The position numbers were made by a program, and so were the translations under genes. Shown one piece after another: positions 43,604-55,564 of a DNA stretch of 64,000 bases. Position 1 is the stretch's first letter. The number at the start of each line of letters is the position of its first letter. The notes beneath the pieces are model-generated. The model saw only the letters and a list, made by a program, of their open reading frames with translations, searched no databases and was not told where the DNA came from. The stretch is from Elephas maximus indicus. Lineage: Eukaryota > Chordata > Mammalia > Proboscidea > Elephantidae. The stretch spans positions 88,592,721 through 88,656,720 of the forward strand of contig NC_064830.1 in the NCBI RefSeq assembly GCF_024166365.1, written 5' to 3'.

Positions 43604-43770
43604 CCATCCCATTGCTGTTGAGTCAATTCCGACTCATAGGAGCCCTATGGGACAGAGTTGAACTGCTCCATAGGGTTTCCAAGGAATGGTTGGTGGATTC
43701 AAACTGCCGACCTTTTGTTTAACAGCCGTAGCTCACTGTAGCTCTTAACCACTGCGCCACCAGGGCTCCT
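43604..43770 (-). repeat. AfroSINE
   Basis: 'cccattgctgttgagtcaat' tail side to 'gcgccaccagggctcc' head, truncating the visible 3' UTR of the SLC35E1 retrocopy. Confidence 0.92.
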
Positions 43771-43963
43771 CTAATGTACCAAGCCAAAAAAACCAAACCC
43801 AGTGCTGTCGAGTCGATTCTGACTCATAGAGACCCTATAGAACAGAGCAGAACTGCCCCATAGAGTTTCCAAGGAGCGCCTGGCGGATTCAAACTGCCAA
43901 CCCTTTGGTTAGCAGACGCAGCACTTAACCACTACACCACCAGGGTTTCCACTCTAACATACC
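43769..43963 (-). repeat. AfroSINE with near-identical target copies
   Basis: SINE about 43783-43951. Flanks ctctaatgtacc and ctctaacatacc agree at 10 of 12 positions. Confidence 0.88.
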
Positions 43964-44369
43964 CAATACCAGTGCATATAAAATGCAGCTAAAGGGAAGG
44001 TGCATAATGGCCAGAAGTTTCCGGAGTTCCTGGCCTGCCTCTCTTTCTTGTGCAGAGGTCAGCCACTAACTAACTGCCCAGGAGCAAAAAGACATGCCTG
44101 GACCGAAGAGGGCGTGGGCTCTGGTCAGGGAAAATCTAGAGGGAGATCTCTGCTTTCCGACATTGCCTATTTGAGTCTGTTTTCCGAAGGGCCAGGTGTT
44201 ATCTTTGCATTCTGCTATCCAAACCACACCTACTGAGACAGTCCCTCACTGGGAAGGCGGCATTGCCGTGGACACAGACCTTTGAGCTGGCAAGGGTGGT
44301 ATATCCTGGACATCAAGGAAAAAGGACTAGCATTACAAAACAGCCTCTCTAATTCCTTGCTTCAGATAC
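43964..44369. other. No recognised feature
   Basis: Possibly retroviral or LTR-derived given the next block, but I cannot assign it. Confidence 0.35.
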
Positions 44370-44920
44370 GTTGTGTTGGTTCAGGTCCTCCAAGAAGCAG
44401 TCCAAGATGGGGTTAGTTAGGCAAGCCATTTTCTGGGGAGAAACGCCCGGGAGGGAAAAACAGGGAGGGAGTCAGATAAGGCTGGGCGAGCATCAGACTG
44501 CAATAGATCTAACCCTTGGGAGTGAGGGAGAGGAAGGAAGGAAAGGTGGGCAGTGCAGTGTTAAGAGAGCTCCCAGAAAGCCAGTGGGGAGTCCTTGATT
44601 CCAAGTCCTCTGTCAGAGAGAACTCCTGGGTCTCCTAGGAACCGGCCTGCCTTAGCGTCCCTGCTGCAGTAAGCGTTGGCTAGGAAACCAACCGTGGCCT
44701 CCTGTGACCCACAGAAAAGTTTCACGGCTGCTGCCCCCAGCCAATCACTTCCCCTGCAGGCTGCTGCCCCCAGCCAATCACTTCCCCTGCAGTCGGAGAT
44801 CTGAGTGGCGCATTTCCATGGCACCACGTTCCTTCCTTTGCACTCCTCAGCTCCTCTATGGATCTTGGGAGAAACTTTGAAGAGGGAGGTTGGTCTTGGA
44901 GCCAAAGCTGGTACTCACTC
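44370..44920. mobile_element. LTR-like fragment
   Basis: 'ttggttcaggtcctccaaga' resembles the start of the LTR-like insertion at 28889, and the region to 44920 has LTR-like words and a duplicated CCAAT segment. Ends uncertain. Confidence 0.35.
44728..44793. repeat. 33-bp tandem duplication with CCAAT boxes
   Basis: Unit ctgctgcccccagccaatca plus 13 more bases occurs twice without gap, 44728-44760 and 44761-44793, differing only at the last base. Each copy has one CCAATCA. Confidence 0.92.
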
Positions 44921-45245
44921 TGCTCCCGCCTCCACTATCCATTCTAAATTATCCTCATCCTCAGCTATCACATTGGCAGGTCTTGGTGGGTTACCTGGTG
45001 GTTGACCCAGCCCTTCGGTCCTGGTTATTATAACCTTTTTAGGCTGGGATTGCGCACCTGGGCATTCAGAGTCGCAATGGGGAAAGGGAAGACCAGGAGG
45101 CACTCCAGTGGATCCCTGGGTTCTATAGGTATTTCTCCCTGCTCCCTGCCTTTCCACTCATCACGATCGGTTTTCGTTGCCAGGTCCATGATTCCTCTTT
45201 GTTTGCTGGTCCCAGGAAAAATGGAGTCCAAAGGGTCCTGGCAGC

Positions 45246-46249
<1,004 letters not shown>

Positions 46250-46779
46250 TTTTAATGGGACCCTTGCTGTGCCCCCTGACAAAGGATGCCCTCTTTGGGA
46301 ACCAGGACCTCCCAACCTGTAGAACCCAAGGTGGAGGGGTTTAATTGCCTATAATACATTTTGATAAACCTTTATTAATTGCATTGTGTATATTCAATTC
46401 CCCCAGTTTTAGAGGACACTTCTTATAGAAGGTGGCATTGAATCGGGTTATCCTTGACGATCACAGCTAGGAGCATTTCAATGCCTGATTCGATCCTTTT
46501 CTCTCTCTATGCCTCGGTTTTCTCCTCTGTAAAGAGGAAGCTGCTCTCTAAGCCCTAATGTTCTGGGACAGGGTTGTTAGAGAGACACAGGAAGACATCC
46601 CCTTCCCTCTTCCTCCCTGTACAGTCTCCCTCCATTCACTTGTTTAGGGCACTAAGGCCTTGGAAAGGATTAGAACAAAGCTAGCGTGAAATTTCAAATT
46701 GCTGTCCATTGACGAGACAAGGAAGGATGGGAGAGGAAGGCTAGACAGTAAGGGGGCATCTTGGAGGATAGTTTGTTTG
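46250..46779. other. Unassigned, with a MIR core at 46490-46570
   Basis: 'tctatgcctcggttttctcc' and 'tctgtaaagaggaag' is MIR-like. The remainder is unassigned. Confidence 0.45.
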
Positions 46780-47080
46780 GAAAACAAATAAGAGGGAAAG
46801 GATGTTCTAGACTAAGGAACAGAATGTGCAAGGGCACAGAGGTCTCAGAGAACAAGTGTGCCTCAGGTCAAGGCTGAACCAGAATGAGGGGCCTGAGTGG
46901 GGGGGAAGGTCGGCAGGCCCCAAATGCTAAGGGCTTCAAATGCCATGATAGGGGGTTAGACTTTACCCTGGGGCAACAATCATGGGCAGTTTTATATAGG
47001 GAAGCAACCCAATTCAATTTGTATTTTATAGAGCTGATGGTCATGTGGAATTTGGATTCTTGAAAAAAGAAGGCAGATGG
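46780..47080 (-). repeat. L2 LINE fragment
   Basis: 'gaacagaatgtgcaagggca', 'gcttcaaatgccatgatagg' and 'agactttaccctggggcaac' are L2 landmarks read in reverse. Confidence 0.7.
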
Positions 47081-47579
47081 AGACAAGCTATGAACTGAGG
47101 CAATATTCTCAATAGCAGAGGTTTTTGGCCTGTGGGCCAAAAGCATATTTCAGTTGGCCCATTCACTATTTCTGAATTTTGGGATTAGTTTCAAACATTG
47201 AAAAGTTGGGAGATATTTCATTAGAAGATTGATGTCCTGCTTCTCTGGAAAAATCACCTGGCCACACTGGGCCTATGATCCTCCAATTTGCCTCAGGTTC
47301 ACTACTCCCCATCACCTTATACCTGACCCTACTCACTAATTTATGCCTGCCTCCTGTAGGTAGGCACTTGGGTTTGGAATCGCTGGCTTTAAAAGCTCTG
47401 GAAACAGTCGAGGTGGTTGGGAAGGGCATGCTGGGTGGAGAAAATAGTCTGAGCAAAGGCTTAGAGGAAATAGGAAGACCCTGGGTGTGTTGGGCCTTTC
47501 TCTTGAAGGAGAGTGTGGCTGAGGATTCAGGGGTGAGGTTGGGAAGTGGGGAAAATGGGCCTGGGAGGCTGAGCTGACT

Positions 47580-47830
47580 TTCTCATCTGGAGCCTCATCA
47601 GCCCACTTCCCTCCAGGCCACCAATTTCCAGTTACATAACAGAGAGTGCTCCTCCACATCCAGGTGCCTTTACCCTTGCTGCTCCCCTTGCTTGGAACCC
47701 TTTTTCCTCCCCTCTATCTGGTGCAGTGTTCATCCAAGCTGCACCCCATGGCACAAATGCATCCTGGGCTGTTCATAGCCTCCCGGCCCCCAGGTTACAG
47801 CCTCTTCCCTGAGCAATTGTTAGCTCTCTA
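47580..47830 (+). repeat. L2 LINE fragment
   Basis: 'tgcctttacccttgctgctc', 'cttgcttggaacccttttt' and the tail 'gagcaattgttagctctcta' fit L2. Confidence 0.65.
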
Positions 47831-47851
47831 AGGTCTCTCTTTCCATATAGG

Positions 47852-47890
47852 ATGGATGGATGGATGCATGCATGGATGCAGGGATGCACA
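47852..47890. repeat. (GGAT)n simple repeat
   Basis: Impure GGAT/GCAT run. Confidence 0.9.
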
Positions 47891-48099
47891 GACAAGCGCA
47901 GAGCTTGGGTTTGTTTTCTCTCCTTCAAACAGCAGAGACACAGGCTCCGCCCCACAAGGACAGACTGGGACAGTCTGGGGCAGTCTGGTCCCGCAGGGGC
48001 CAGGAACCTGGACTAGGTGACCCTCTCAGACTCTCCCGAGTCCTCCCTAACCTCGTTCTCGCCCCCTCGTGGGCTCTGACCTAGAAAAGATGGGGCTGG

Positions 48100-49195
48100 G
48101 AGGAAAGCGAGGTAGTCCACGGGCGCTAGGACCCAGCGCGGCCGGAAGGCGGGATAGGGGCTCCGCGCGCAGCTCCCTTTCGGCCGGGCGAATCTACCCC
48201 CCCGCGGCGCACAGCGGGAGGGCGCGGCGGGAGACACCGCGCGCGCCTCGGTGAGTGCGCGTGCGCGAGGGCGCGCGCCAAGCGGGGCGGACAAAGGGGC
48301 GGGCGGCGGCGCGCGAGCCGGAGGGCGGAGCCGCTGGCCGGGCGGGCAGGTGCGCGCGGGCCGGAGGGCGGAGCCGCGATGCCGCGATGGAGCGCAGCCC
48401 GGGCGGGCGCCGGGGCCGGGGCCCGAGTGCCAGGCGGAGCAGGAACCGGAGCCGCAGCCAGAGCCCGGGCCAGGCCGGGGTCCGGGACCGCAGGGCCGGG
48501 CTGCTCGTAGCGGCGGCGACGGAGCCCCCCAGCGGCTGAGGGGCTTCCTCCCAGCGCCTGCCGGTGGCCGGGATTCAGCAAGCTCCCGCAGCCGAGGAGT
48601 GCGGGGATCCCCCACCACCTCACATTTAGGACCCAGCGACCGCCAGGAAAGTAGAGACCCCCTCCAGATCCAACACAGAGCGACTCTCCAGCCGGGGAAA
48701 GCGGGGACTTCCCCTGGATTCAGGAGACAGCGACCCCCTACGGTACCGCGAAGACTCCCCCTCTTCAATCTGGGGCCCCCAAGACCTAGGACGCAGTGAC
48801 ACCCCCCTCGTCTGGGATTGTGGTGACCCCTGCCCAGATCCTGACCATTACAACTCCACACCTCAAGACACGAAGACCCAGCTCAAAACGCCCCCAGATC
48901 AGGGGCTCCTAGACCCCCCAACTTCGGTACACAGAAAGCCCAAATCTAGGGGTCCTGAGAACAGCAAGAGATTGCCCCTCACCAGCAAGAGGCCTCGGGG
49001 ACCCCCCTCAAAGCTCCAGGACCGGGGCGACTGAGCCCCTTGCGGTCCGCCTCGCATCCCGGTCCATGGTTGTGGCGCCCTGAGCCCCCCCGGGCCGGGC
49101 TGACGAAGACCGAGACGGCGCCCAGACCCCCTGCCGCTGCGTCCCCGCGGCCCCCGCCCAGGTAAGCCGGGCCCAGGTGAGGGGCAGCAGGTGAG
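48100..49195 (+). promoter_or_regulatory. CpG-island promoter
   Basis: CpG is suppressed across the window except here, where CGs are dense at 48110-48600 and again at 49020-49160. Sp1-like GC boxes (ggggcggac, ggggcgggcgg) occur at 48285-48310, and an 18-bp word (gccggagggcggagccgc) is repeated at 48317-48334 and 48360-48377. No TATA box. Such islands normally mark housekeeping or broadly expressed promoters, and may be bidirectional. Direction is inferred from the plus-strand splice donors downstream. Start site unknown, probably near 48.3 kb. Confidence 0.8.
48380..49161 (+). other. Predicted non-coding first exon
   Basis: GC-rich to balanced sequence ending CCCAG at 49161 and followed by gtaagc, a near-consensus donor. 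Two more CAG|GT donors follow at 49177 (gtgagg) and 49191 (gtgagt). The left limit is a guess. Two short upstream frames begin at 48379 (ends 48510) and 48387 (ends 48540), the second in good start context. No repeat is recognised in it. Confidence 0.5.
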
Positions 49196-49358
49196 TGGCC
49201 ACTGAGGTCCCTAGCCCTTTAGGTGGGGAGGGAAGCATTGGGTGAGCGCTCTCCCCTCCCCAGCGTCGCCATGGAGCTGAGGCTGAAGGACGTCTCTTTG
49301 TGTCTCGCTTGGAGGAGCCGCCCCCTCCTCCTCTCCCTTCCCCCACCCTGTACCCCAG

Positions 49359-49437
49359 CCCCGGGGTTTGGACTTAGTCCCCGGCCCCAAGGAGACGGGT
49401 CACAGAGTGGTGGAGCCCCCTGCACCATGGAGAGGGG
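49359..49437 (+). other. Predicted second exon with start codon
   Basis: A ~35-base pyrimidine tract (49321-49350) ending 'taccccag' at 49358 is an excellent acceptor. The exon ends ...GAGAGGGG, followed by gtaaga at 49438. Inside, caccATGG at 49424-49430 is a strong start context. Intron 1 would be 197 bp. The structure (long GC-rich exon 1, short exon 2 with ATG close to the donor) is common in vertebrate genes. Confidence 0.45.
49427..49437 (+). CDS. Predicted start of a coding sequence, 11 bases, gene unidentified
   Basis: ATG GAG AGG GG, reading M-E-R-G with the last codon split by the intron (phase 2). An in-frame ATG upstream at 49271 would be intronic in this model. I do not recognise a protein from four residues, and no further coding exon is recognisable in the remaining 14.5 kb, so the gene model rests only on splice and start signals. 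Confidence 0.35.
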
Positions 49438-50324
49438 GTAAGAGGGTGGAGGGTCCCCCCAAAAATAACTGCAAGCCTGGAGCGTGGGACCCTCGGTCCT
49501 TAGTGCATAAATACACCCCCTGCCCAAAGGCCAGGCTGAGTTTTCAAGTGAAGTCCCCCTGGGAGGAGGGTATTTGGGGGGTGTCGGCAGGTTAGCGGGC
49601 CTGCAGTATATGGCCCTAGGGTGATGGCAGGGGTTTTGGGTGTGTGTCTTTGTCTGTCAGAGGATAGGTGAGGGGTGTGTTTGAGACTATTGATGGAAAT
49701 CCCTTATTTTCTACGGAACTCCACTGACCTCCCCCAAGCCCAGGCCACAGTGGGGGTCTTAACCCAGGCCATACTTTGTGCTTCCTGTAGGACTAGGAGG
49801 GGCAAGCCCTCCCCAAAGTGAGGTTTTAGTTTCTGGGGAGGGGACCTAGATGAAGAAGCCGTTTCAGGTCGGGATACCTTTCTGGCCCATGTGCCCCAGG
49901 GGCAGGAAACCCTTCCCTTCTTCTGACTACACATGGGCAGGGCCAAGCCTAGGGTTGGGTCAGTGTGTCCTGAACAGCCAAGGGGCCATTCCAGGTTCTC
50001 ACTTTCGCTTTCCAGGCGGTGTACAAACATTACCCTAGCTTGGTCCTAGTGAGGTCCTAAACCCCAGATCCTGGAGCTCTTGGGGAAGCTGAGAGGCCTG
50101 GGAGATGCTGTACCCTGAAATTCTGGATCAGAGGTCCAGACCATGTTGAGGTAACGCACTCTGGGCTGCCCCAGCCTGGGTGTGGGCTGCCACTGGGTTT
50201 TCCCTCAGACTCTTCTCTCCAAGCCCTCTGCAGGCAAGCAGTGATGCTGACCCCATTTGACAGGTAAGCAATCTGAATCTCAGGAAGGCAGGACCCTGGG
50301 TACAGGTGGCCCCATAAGGGGTAC
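49438..50324 (+). other. Presumed intron of the predicted gene
   Basis: GC-rich unique sequence, no repeat recognised up to a possible MIR remnant near 50260. No further exon seen. Confidence 0.4.
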
Positions 50325-50400
50325 CTCAGTTCATTTATTCAGTCAACAAACCTTTGTTTAGTGTTTGTGATGTGCCAGGCACTGGAGTCAAGGTCCTTTT
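50325..50400 (-). repeat. L2 LINE end fragment
   Basis: 'cagttcatttattcagtcaa' and 'tgatgtgccaggcactggag' are reverse L2 end words. Confidence 0.55.
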
Positions 50401-51119
50401 CCCCACTTCACCCTGACCTCCTTTCCTGACCTCTCCTACTCATCAGACCCCTGAGCTGTTCTACTTTGCCCAGAGCATGCTTTGTTGGGCCAGTTGACAT
50501 GGACCTGGTCAGGCCCAGGGACCAGTTCTTGACCCCACACCTGAAGCACCTGATCCTCATCCTGCTGCACTTAGGAGCCCTAAGCCTGGGGCAACTGGTT
50601 CCTCTTTCCCTCCTTTCCAACACAAATGTCCCCATTCCTACCTGCCACGGACATTGACCAAAGGGGAGGGGGATGTGACCAGAAGAAGCGGGGGATACCT
50701 CAGGCCAGGCCTCTGGCATCCTCTTCTGCAAATTCAAGGACAGTTGAGGCAGCCGCCCTTGGCACAGGCTATGGGGGAACCAGCTGCCTTGAGTACTGGG
50801 TGACCTTGGGCAAGCATGTGGCATTTGCCAGAGACCATGACAGAGGGTGAGCCACTCACTTTGCAGCCAGTGGGGTGGCTGCAGATCTAAGTTGGGCCAC
50901 AAGAAACATCCAGGTGTGTCCTACCATTTCCAGGCAAGTTTGCTTTCCCCGGTGGGTTCCCAAGAGCCTGGAGCTTTGTTGTATGACCCACAGGCAAGGC
51001 AGTGGAGCAAGAAGCTGAGTTTTTTGGGTCACTGTGACCAGGGAAAACAGTTAAGAGGCCACAGGGGGACAGGGGTAAGATCTCCCTCCTCACTAACATG
51101 CAGTCCCCATTGGGTCCAA
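50401..51119. other. No recognised feature
   Basis: Unique-looking. A 164-codon minus frame (50408-50902) has opposing frames of its own and no family resemblance. Confidence 0.4.
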
Positions 51120-51720
51120 AATAAAGCACAGCCTCGTTGGCTCAACAGTCAAAGTTCGTTGCATTCTGGCCCTAAACCACCTCTTAAGCGTCATCTCCTC
51201 TCCATTCGCCCTTCTCTACTCCTGGCTCGTCTCCTCAATGTCCCCTCATTCCCTCCTTTCATGAAGTCTTTATGAAGCCTTTATGGCTCAGTGGTTAAGT
51301 GATACGGCTGCTAACCAAAAGGCCGACAGTTTGAATCTACCAGCTGCACCTAGGTAATCCTATGGGGTTACCTCTGTCCGATAGGGTCACTATGGGTTGG
51401 AATCAACTCGACAGCAATGGTTTTTTTTTTTTTTTTTAAATGGTATCTTTATATGCGCTGTTCCATCCACCTGAAAAGCCCCACTTCAGGAAGGCTCAGG
51501 AGCAGATCTCTGCCTCCACTTCCCCTCCTGAGCTGACTTGGGCTGGCACATAGTAGGGAGCTGACTTTGGTTGATGGATTGGTTGACTTGGAGTCAGTGG
51601 CATGTGTCTCCATGTGCTGTGAGAGTTTGCCTCCATGTCTGGACTCTGGGCTCCAAGAGACAGGGGCCTTGGCCTTGTTCGTGCTGTTCCTGCGTTGTCT
51701 AACCCAGAGCCCCGCACACT
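51120..51720 (+). repeat. L2 LINE fragment, split by a SINE
   Basis: L2-like to 51273 and again from 51438 ('gcgctgttccatccacctga', 'cacttcaggaaggctcagga'). Confidence 0.65.
51274..51437 (+). repeat. AfroSINE
   Basis: Head 'cctttatggctcagtggtta', tail 'tggaatcaactcgacagcaa', then a T-run of about 18. Target words 'tctttat' occur on both sides. Confidence 0.9.
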
Positions 51721-52334
51721 GGACAGCCCATGTAAACCAGTGACCCATGGGCCACACAAGGCGTGTTTTCGTGGCCCAGACAGTGTTTCTCATATTCATA
51801 TTTCCTGCCGGTGTTTAAAAAAGAAAAATTGGGCAGTTTCACATACAGATATGGATTTTTGGAAATCAGATGATCTGTCAAGCCCAGGCTGGAGCTGACG
51901 AATGACCGCCACCTTCTGTAGACAGGGCGTGCTCCCACCAGTCCCACCTGGCCGGGTCACTCATTTACATGGCCAGACGGCCCCTGCCGCAGGCATCTGG
52001 GTTTGCAGGCCCAGGGTGGCGGCCAGGACGTGTTTGCTCAGCAGACGACCTTCATCTATGTGTGTTTTGTACACATGGATATTCTCCGGCTCTCTCATGG
52101 CCAAGTTAGAACACACACAGAACAATGTCCAGGCAGGGTTTTAAGAGCAAGTGGGGAAGTGAGCCTGACCATCTGCAGCCTGGCCCACTGACCCCCCTTG
52201 GCCCTGTCTGGTGCCCCATCCCACGCTAGAGGGATCCAGCTGCCAGAAATCCGTGTCCGTTGTCCCGCTTGCCCAGAAGGTGCAAGGCCGACGTTCTAGG
52301 CCCAGGTGTTCCCAAGGACTCTTGGGGGAGGGCT
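51721..52334. other. Unassigned
   Basis: 51740-51890 has words seen in old hAT-like repeats ('gggcagtttcacatacagat', 'gatttttggaaatcagatga') but I cannot assign it. The rest is unique. Confidence 0.35.
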
Positions 52335-52435
52335 GCTCTCTAAGCCTCAGTTTGCCCACCTGTCCAAAGAGAAATTGGACTAGAGGGTCTCGGCTATAAG
52401 CCTTCTCCTTGTTCTAACTTTCTAGGACTGAGTCC
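52335..52435 (+). repeat. MIR fragment
   Basis: 'ctctaagcctcagtttgccc' and 'aattggactagagggtctcg' match a MIR 3' half. Confidence 0.55.
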
Positions 52436-52626
52436 AAGTTGCTCTAAGATTTGGTCAGGAGGGAGGGGTACGGGCCTAGGTGCAGGAGTCACTCAAAAAT
52501 ACCCGCATTGTCTAAACATTCATGAAACCAATGGGTGTTGCCAAGTAGCTGGGCCAGTGGCCCTGGAAGGGAGTGTGTCGTCCTGAGCAAAGGTCCACAG
52601 CAGCCTGAGGTCAAAGAATACAGCAG

Positions 52627-52862
52627 ACCACCGTGGTTAGAGCACAGGCTCTGGACTCTGCCTGGGCTTGAATCCCACGTAGCTGTTGTGTGACCTTGGG
52701 TAAGTCACTTAACCTCTCTGGGCCTTGGTTTACTTATCCGTAAAACAGGGATAATATGGACTTCATAGAGTCAACAGAGGGATTAAAGGAGTTAAAGCAT
52801 GAAAAGGGCCTAGGACAGGGACTGGCACGTAGAGTACTCAACAGCTATTGGCTGTTATTCAA
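52627..52862 (+). repeat. MIR, nearly full length
   Basis: 'gtggttagagcacaggctct', 'gtgtgaccttgggtaagtca', 'cttaacctctctgggccttg', 'actggcacgtagagtactca' in order. Confidence 0.92.
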
Positions 52863-53439
52863 AGGAGCATCGGTTAGGGGGTGACTAAGCCTTGGTCGTT
52901 ATGCTTCCTTGGTTTCCATACAAGCAGGTCCAGGGAAGTGTAGGGCTTTTGGTACTATCCCTAAGAAAGAGGGAAGGGGTCTTTGAGAGGCATTACCTCA
53001 TAGTACATTAGAGCATGGAGTTTGCCCTGCCGTGGGGGCAGGATGGTCACTCAAGCTTGAGAGTTTGTGAGGGTGAGGTGGTTAAGGCCCTCTTCATTCT
53101 CAACCTCAGCTGTTCAGGTGAGGTGTCTGCCTGGCCTTTCTGTTGGAGTGATTCCCGAGGCTTTCTGCCCCAGGAGGATGGGCCTCAGGCCAGACTGGGG
53201 ACAGGTGGTTCCTCCATGCCTGGAGTCCACTCCCTGGTCCCCCTTCCAGGCTTCAGGAAGGGCAGCAGTGGCAGCTAGGCCTGGAAGGGCCTATTAAACC
53301 CCCCTACCCCTTCTCTCTTTCCCACCTCCCCATACTGCCCCAGCTGGGTGAAGCCTGGAGAAGGGACAGGTCCAGACTCCCAGCTCAGCCTCTGCTCACG
53401 GAGCCACATAATATCAGGGTTAGAAAGAAGCCATGGAAC

Positions 53440-53590
53440 ATTTTCCAATGCCAAGTGCTCCCTGCCAGGCACTGAACATCATTTTCTCACTTAGCCCTGC
53501 GAACAGCACGCATTGACCTCTTCCCTCAGAGAGACCACATAACACAGCAAGTCCGAGGCAGAGTGGGGGTTCGAGCCCAGCTCTGTGGTC
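53440..53590 (-). repeat. MIR
   Basis: Reverse MIR: 'ctccctgccaggcactgaac', 'aacacagcaagtccgaggca', 'gggttcgagcccagctctgt'. Confidence 0.75.
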
Positions 53591-53599
53591 CACCAAAGG

Positions 53600-53830
53600 T
53601 TTTCGTGAAACTGGCATCAGAGTGCCTGGGTTCAAATCCCACCTCTACCATTTACTCACTATGTGAGCAGGAACAAGCCAGTTTTCCTCTGTGGCTTGGT
53701 TTCTTCTGATGAAGACTGGGGACATGAATAGCAGCTACTTGTTCAGGCTATTGTAAGGATTAAATGAATCCATTACAGGTAAAGCACCTTTAACAGTGAC
53801 TGCTACCTAAGTGTTTGTTCCTGTTATTTC
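53600..53830 (+). repeat. MIR
   Basis: 'gtgcctgggttcaaatccca', 'cctctgtggcttggtttctt', 'gtaaggattaaatgaatcca'. It faces the previous MIR, so the two form an inverted pair. Confidence 0.85.
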
Positions 53831-54284
53831 TGCCGCACCCTGCGTGAGCTTGTTCAAGGCCAGGGCAAGCCACAGTACCAACCTCCTGCACTAGCACTCC
53901 TTCCCTGCAGCTTTCCCAGTCACAGGAGAGGCACAGAATGTTCCAGCTGTCTCTGGACATTGGGATGGCCCTGAGAGTAGGCAGGCAGGGCAGGGTTAGG
54001 CGTCTGGGCTGGGCAGGACAGAGCCACTGCCTCCTCCTGGTCAGGCCTGGCCCCAGAGAGGCTGCATAGCTCCTTACCCTCACTGCCTCGAGGGCAGCTT
54101 CCCTGGGTGTGTTGGGGGCTTACCATAGCAGGAAGGGGGCCTCTGTACCTGAGCATAGGGCTTCCTACTTTCCTGAGCCAGGACCCTGTAGGAGGAGACC
54201 TTCCCACCCTGGAAACTTAGGTGCCTGCCAGCCCTGAATCCCAAGTGTCTCTAAGAGGGGCAGTGGACCCACAGTTAATGACTG

Positions 54285-54500
54285 ACAACATAACTTAGTG
54301 GTAAAAAGCAACCTCTGGCCCCAGCTGCCTGACCTTGGACAAGGTGCTTAGCCTCTCAATGCCTCAGGCCCTCATCTAAAAAGGGGACGGTGTTTGTACC
54401 TGCCTTGTAGGGTCCTTGCGAGGATTGAGGGAATGAACATATGTAAACTGCTATGAATGGTACCTGGCACCTGTGTTTGTTGTTAATATTAGTCCTCAAA
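54285..54500 (+). repeat. MIR
   Basis: 'gcctgaccttggacaaggtg', 'cttagcctctcaatgcctca', 'tgcgaggattgagggaatga'. Confidence 0.8.
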
Positions 54501-54689
54501 GGCCTTGAGCAGAAAGAGAATGTTAGCCCACATTTACAGATGAGAATGGAGCTCAGATAGCGGGGATTCAAGAAGGAATGGAGTTCAGATAGCCAGGATT
54601 TGGGGAAGCTCTGCCTATCTTTCCACCATTTATGCACAGAATAGTGGTGCAATTTGCCATGGGCTGGACTTAGAGTCTCTTGAGTGCAA

Positions 54690-55140
54690 GGCCCAGGTCA
54701 GGCTTATGGCGTCTCTCCTCACCTCTTGGGGCCTGGCACACAGGTGGGCTTCAGGAAGGGTTTGCTCAGGTCTGGTGTTTGGACTGCAGTGTCTCCCCTC
54801 TCATTCGGAGTCCTCGCTGTGGCCAAGGCCAAGGCCCTACACGATCTGCTATCTCCTCATCACCTCCAGCCTCGTCTCCCCTCCTGTCCTTACCTATCGC
54901 ACTACAGTCATGCCGGCCTCCTCACTGGACCCTGAGCACACCAGGCACACTCCCACTGGGCCTTCACACTTGTTACTGTCTGACAATATCTCTCACTTAG
55001 CTGTGTTATTGTCTGTCTCCAAACTAGAGTATAAGCTCCTTGAGGGCAGGGATGTTTGTTTGGTTCATGAATGTATTCCAGATCCAAGAACAGTGTCAGG
55101 CATGTAGTAGGTGCTCAGCAAGTGTTTATGGAATGTTCTA
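54690..55140 (+). repeat. L2 LINE 3' end
   Basis: 'gggccttcacacttgttact', 'agctccttgagggcagggat', 'gtcaggcatgtagtaggtgc', 'tcagcaagtgtttatggaat'. Confidence 0.8.
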
Positions 55141-55144
55141 GAGC

Positions 55145-55560
55145 CAGATGCTAGGTTTAAATAATCTCTAAGCCACTTTTCCTAGCTACATGACAATGAC
55201 CATCACTTAATCTTCTTTTGTTTGAGTCTCAGTTGTAAAATGGAAATAATATCAGCTACTTCTAAGGATGTTGTGAGGCTTAAAGGATCCCTGGGTGGCA
55301 CACACGGTTAAGCACTCAGCTACTAGCCAAAAAGTTGACAGTTTGAATACACCCAGAGGCACCTAGGAAGAAAGGTGTGGCAATCTGCTTCCAAAAGGTC
55401 ACAGCCTTGAAAACCATATGGAGCAGTTGTACTCTGCACACATGGGTTACCATGAGTCAGAATCAACTCAAAGACAACTAAGAACAGCATATGTAAAGTA
55501 CTTATACTTTAAATGGTTCATAAATTTTGACTATTATTGATAGTACATTAACTTGTAGCA
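55145..55560 (+). repeat. MIR, split by a SINE
   Basis: MIR words up to 55285 ('gtaaaatggaaataatatca', 'gatgttgtgaggcttaaa') and resuming at about 55488 ('atatgtaaagtacttatac'). Confidence 0.65.
55286..55487 (+). repeat. AfroSINE, long type
   Basis: Head 'ggatccctgggtggcacaca', body 'acccagaggcacctaggaag', tail 'gtcagaatcaactcaaagac'. Confidence 0.9.
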
Positions 55561-55564
55561 TATA

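Noticed and set aside
48013..48861. 282-codon minus-strand frame in the CpG island
   Set aside because: Open only because GC-rich DNA has few stop codons. It overlaps long plus-strand frames, has low-complexity Ala/Pro/Arg content and matches nothing I know.
50408..50902. 164-codon minus-strand frame within the predicted gene's intron
   Set aside because: No family resemblance, no splice or start context, and opposing frames over the same bases.
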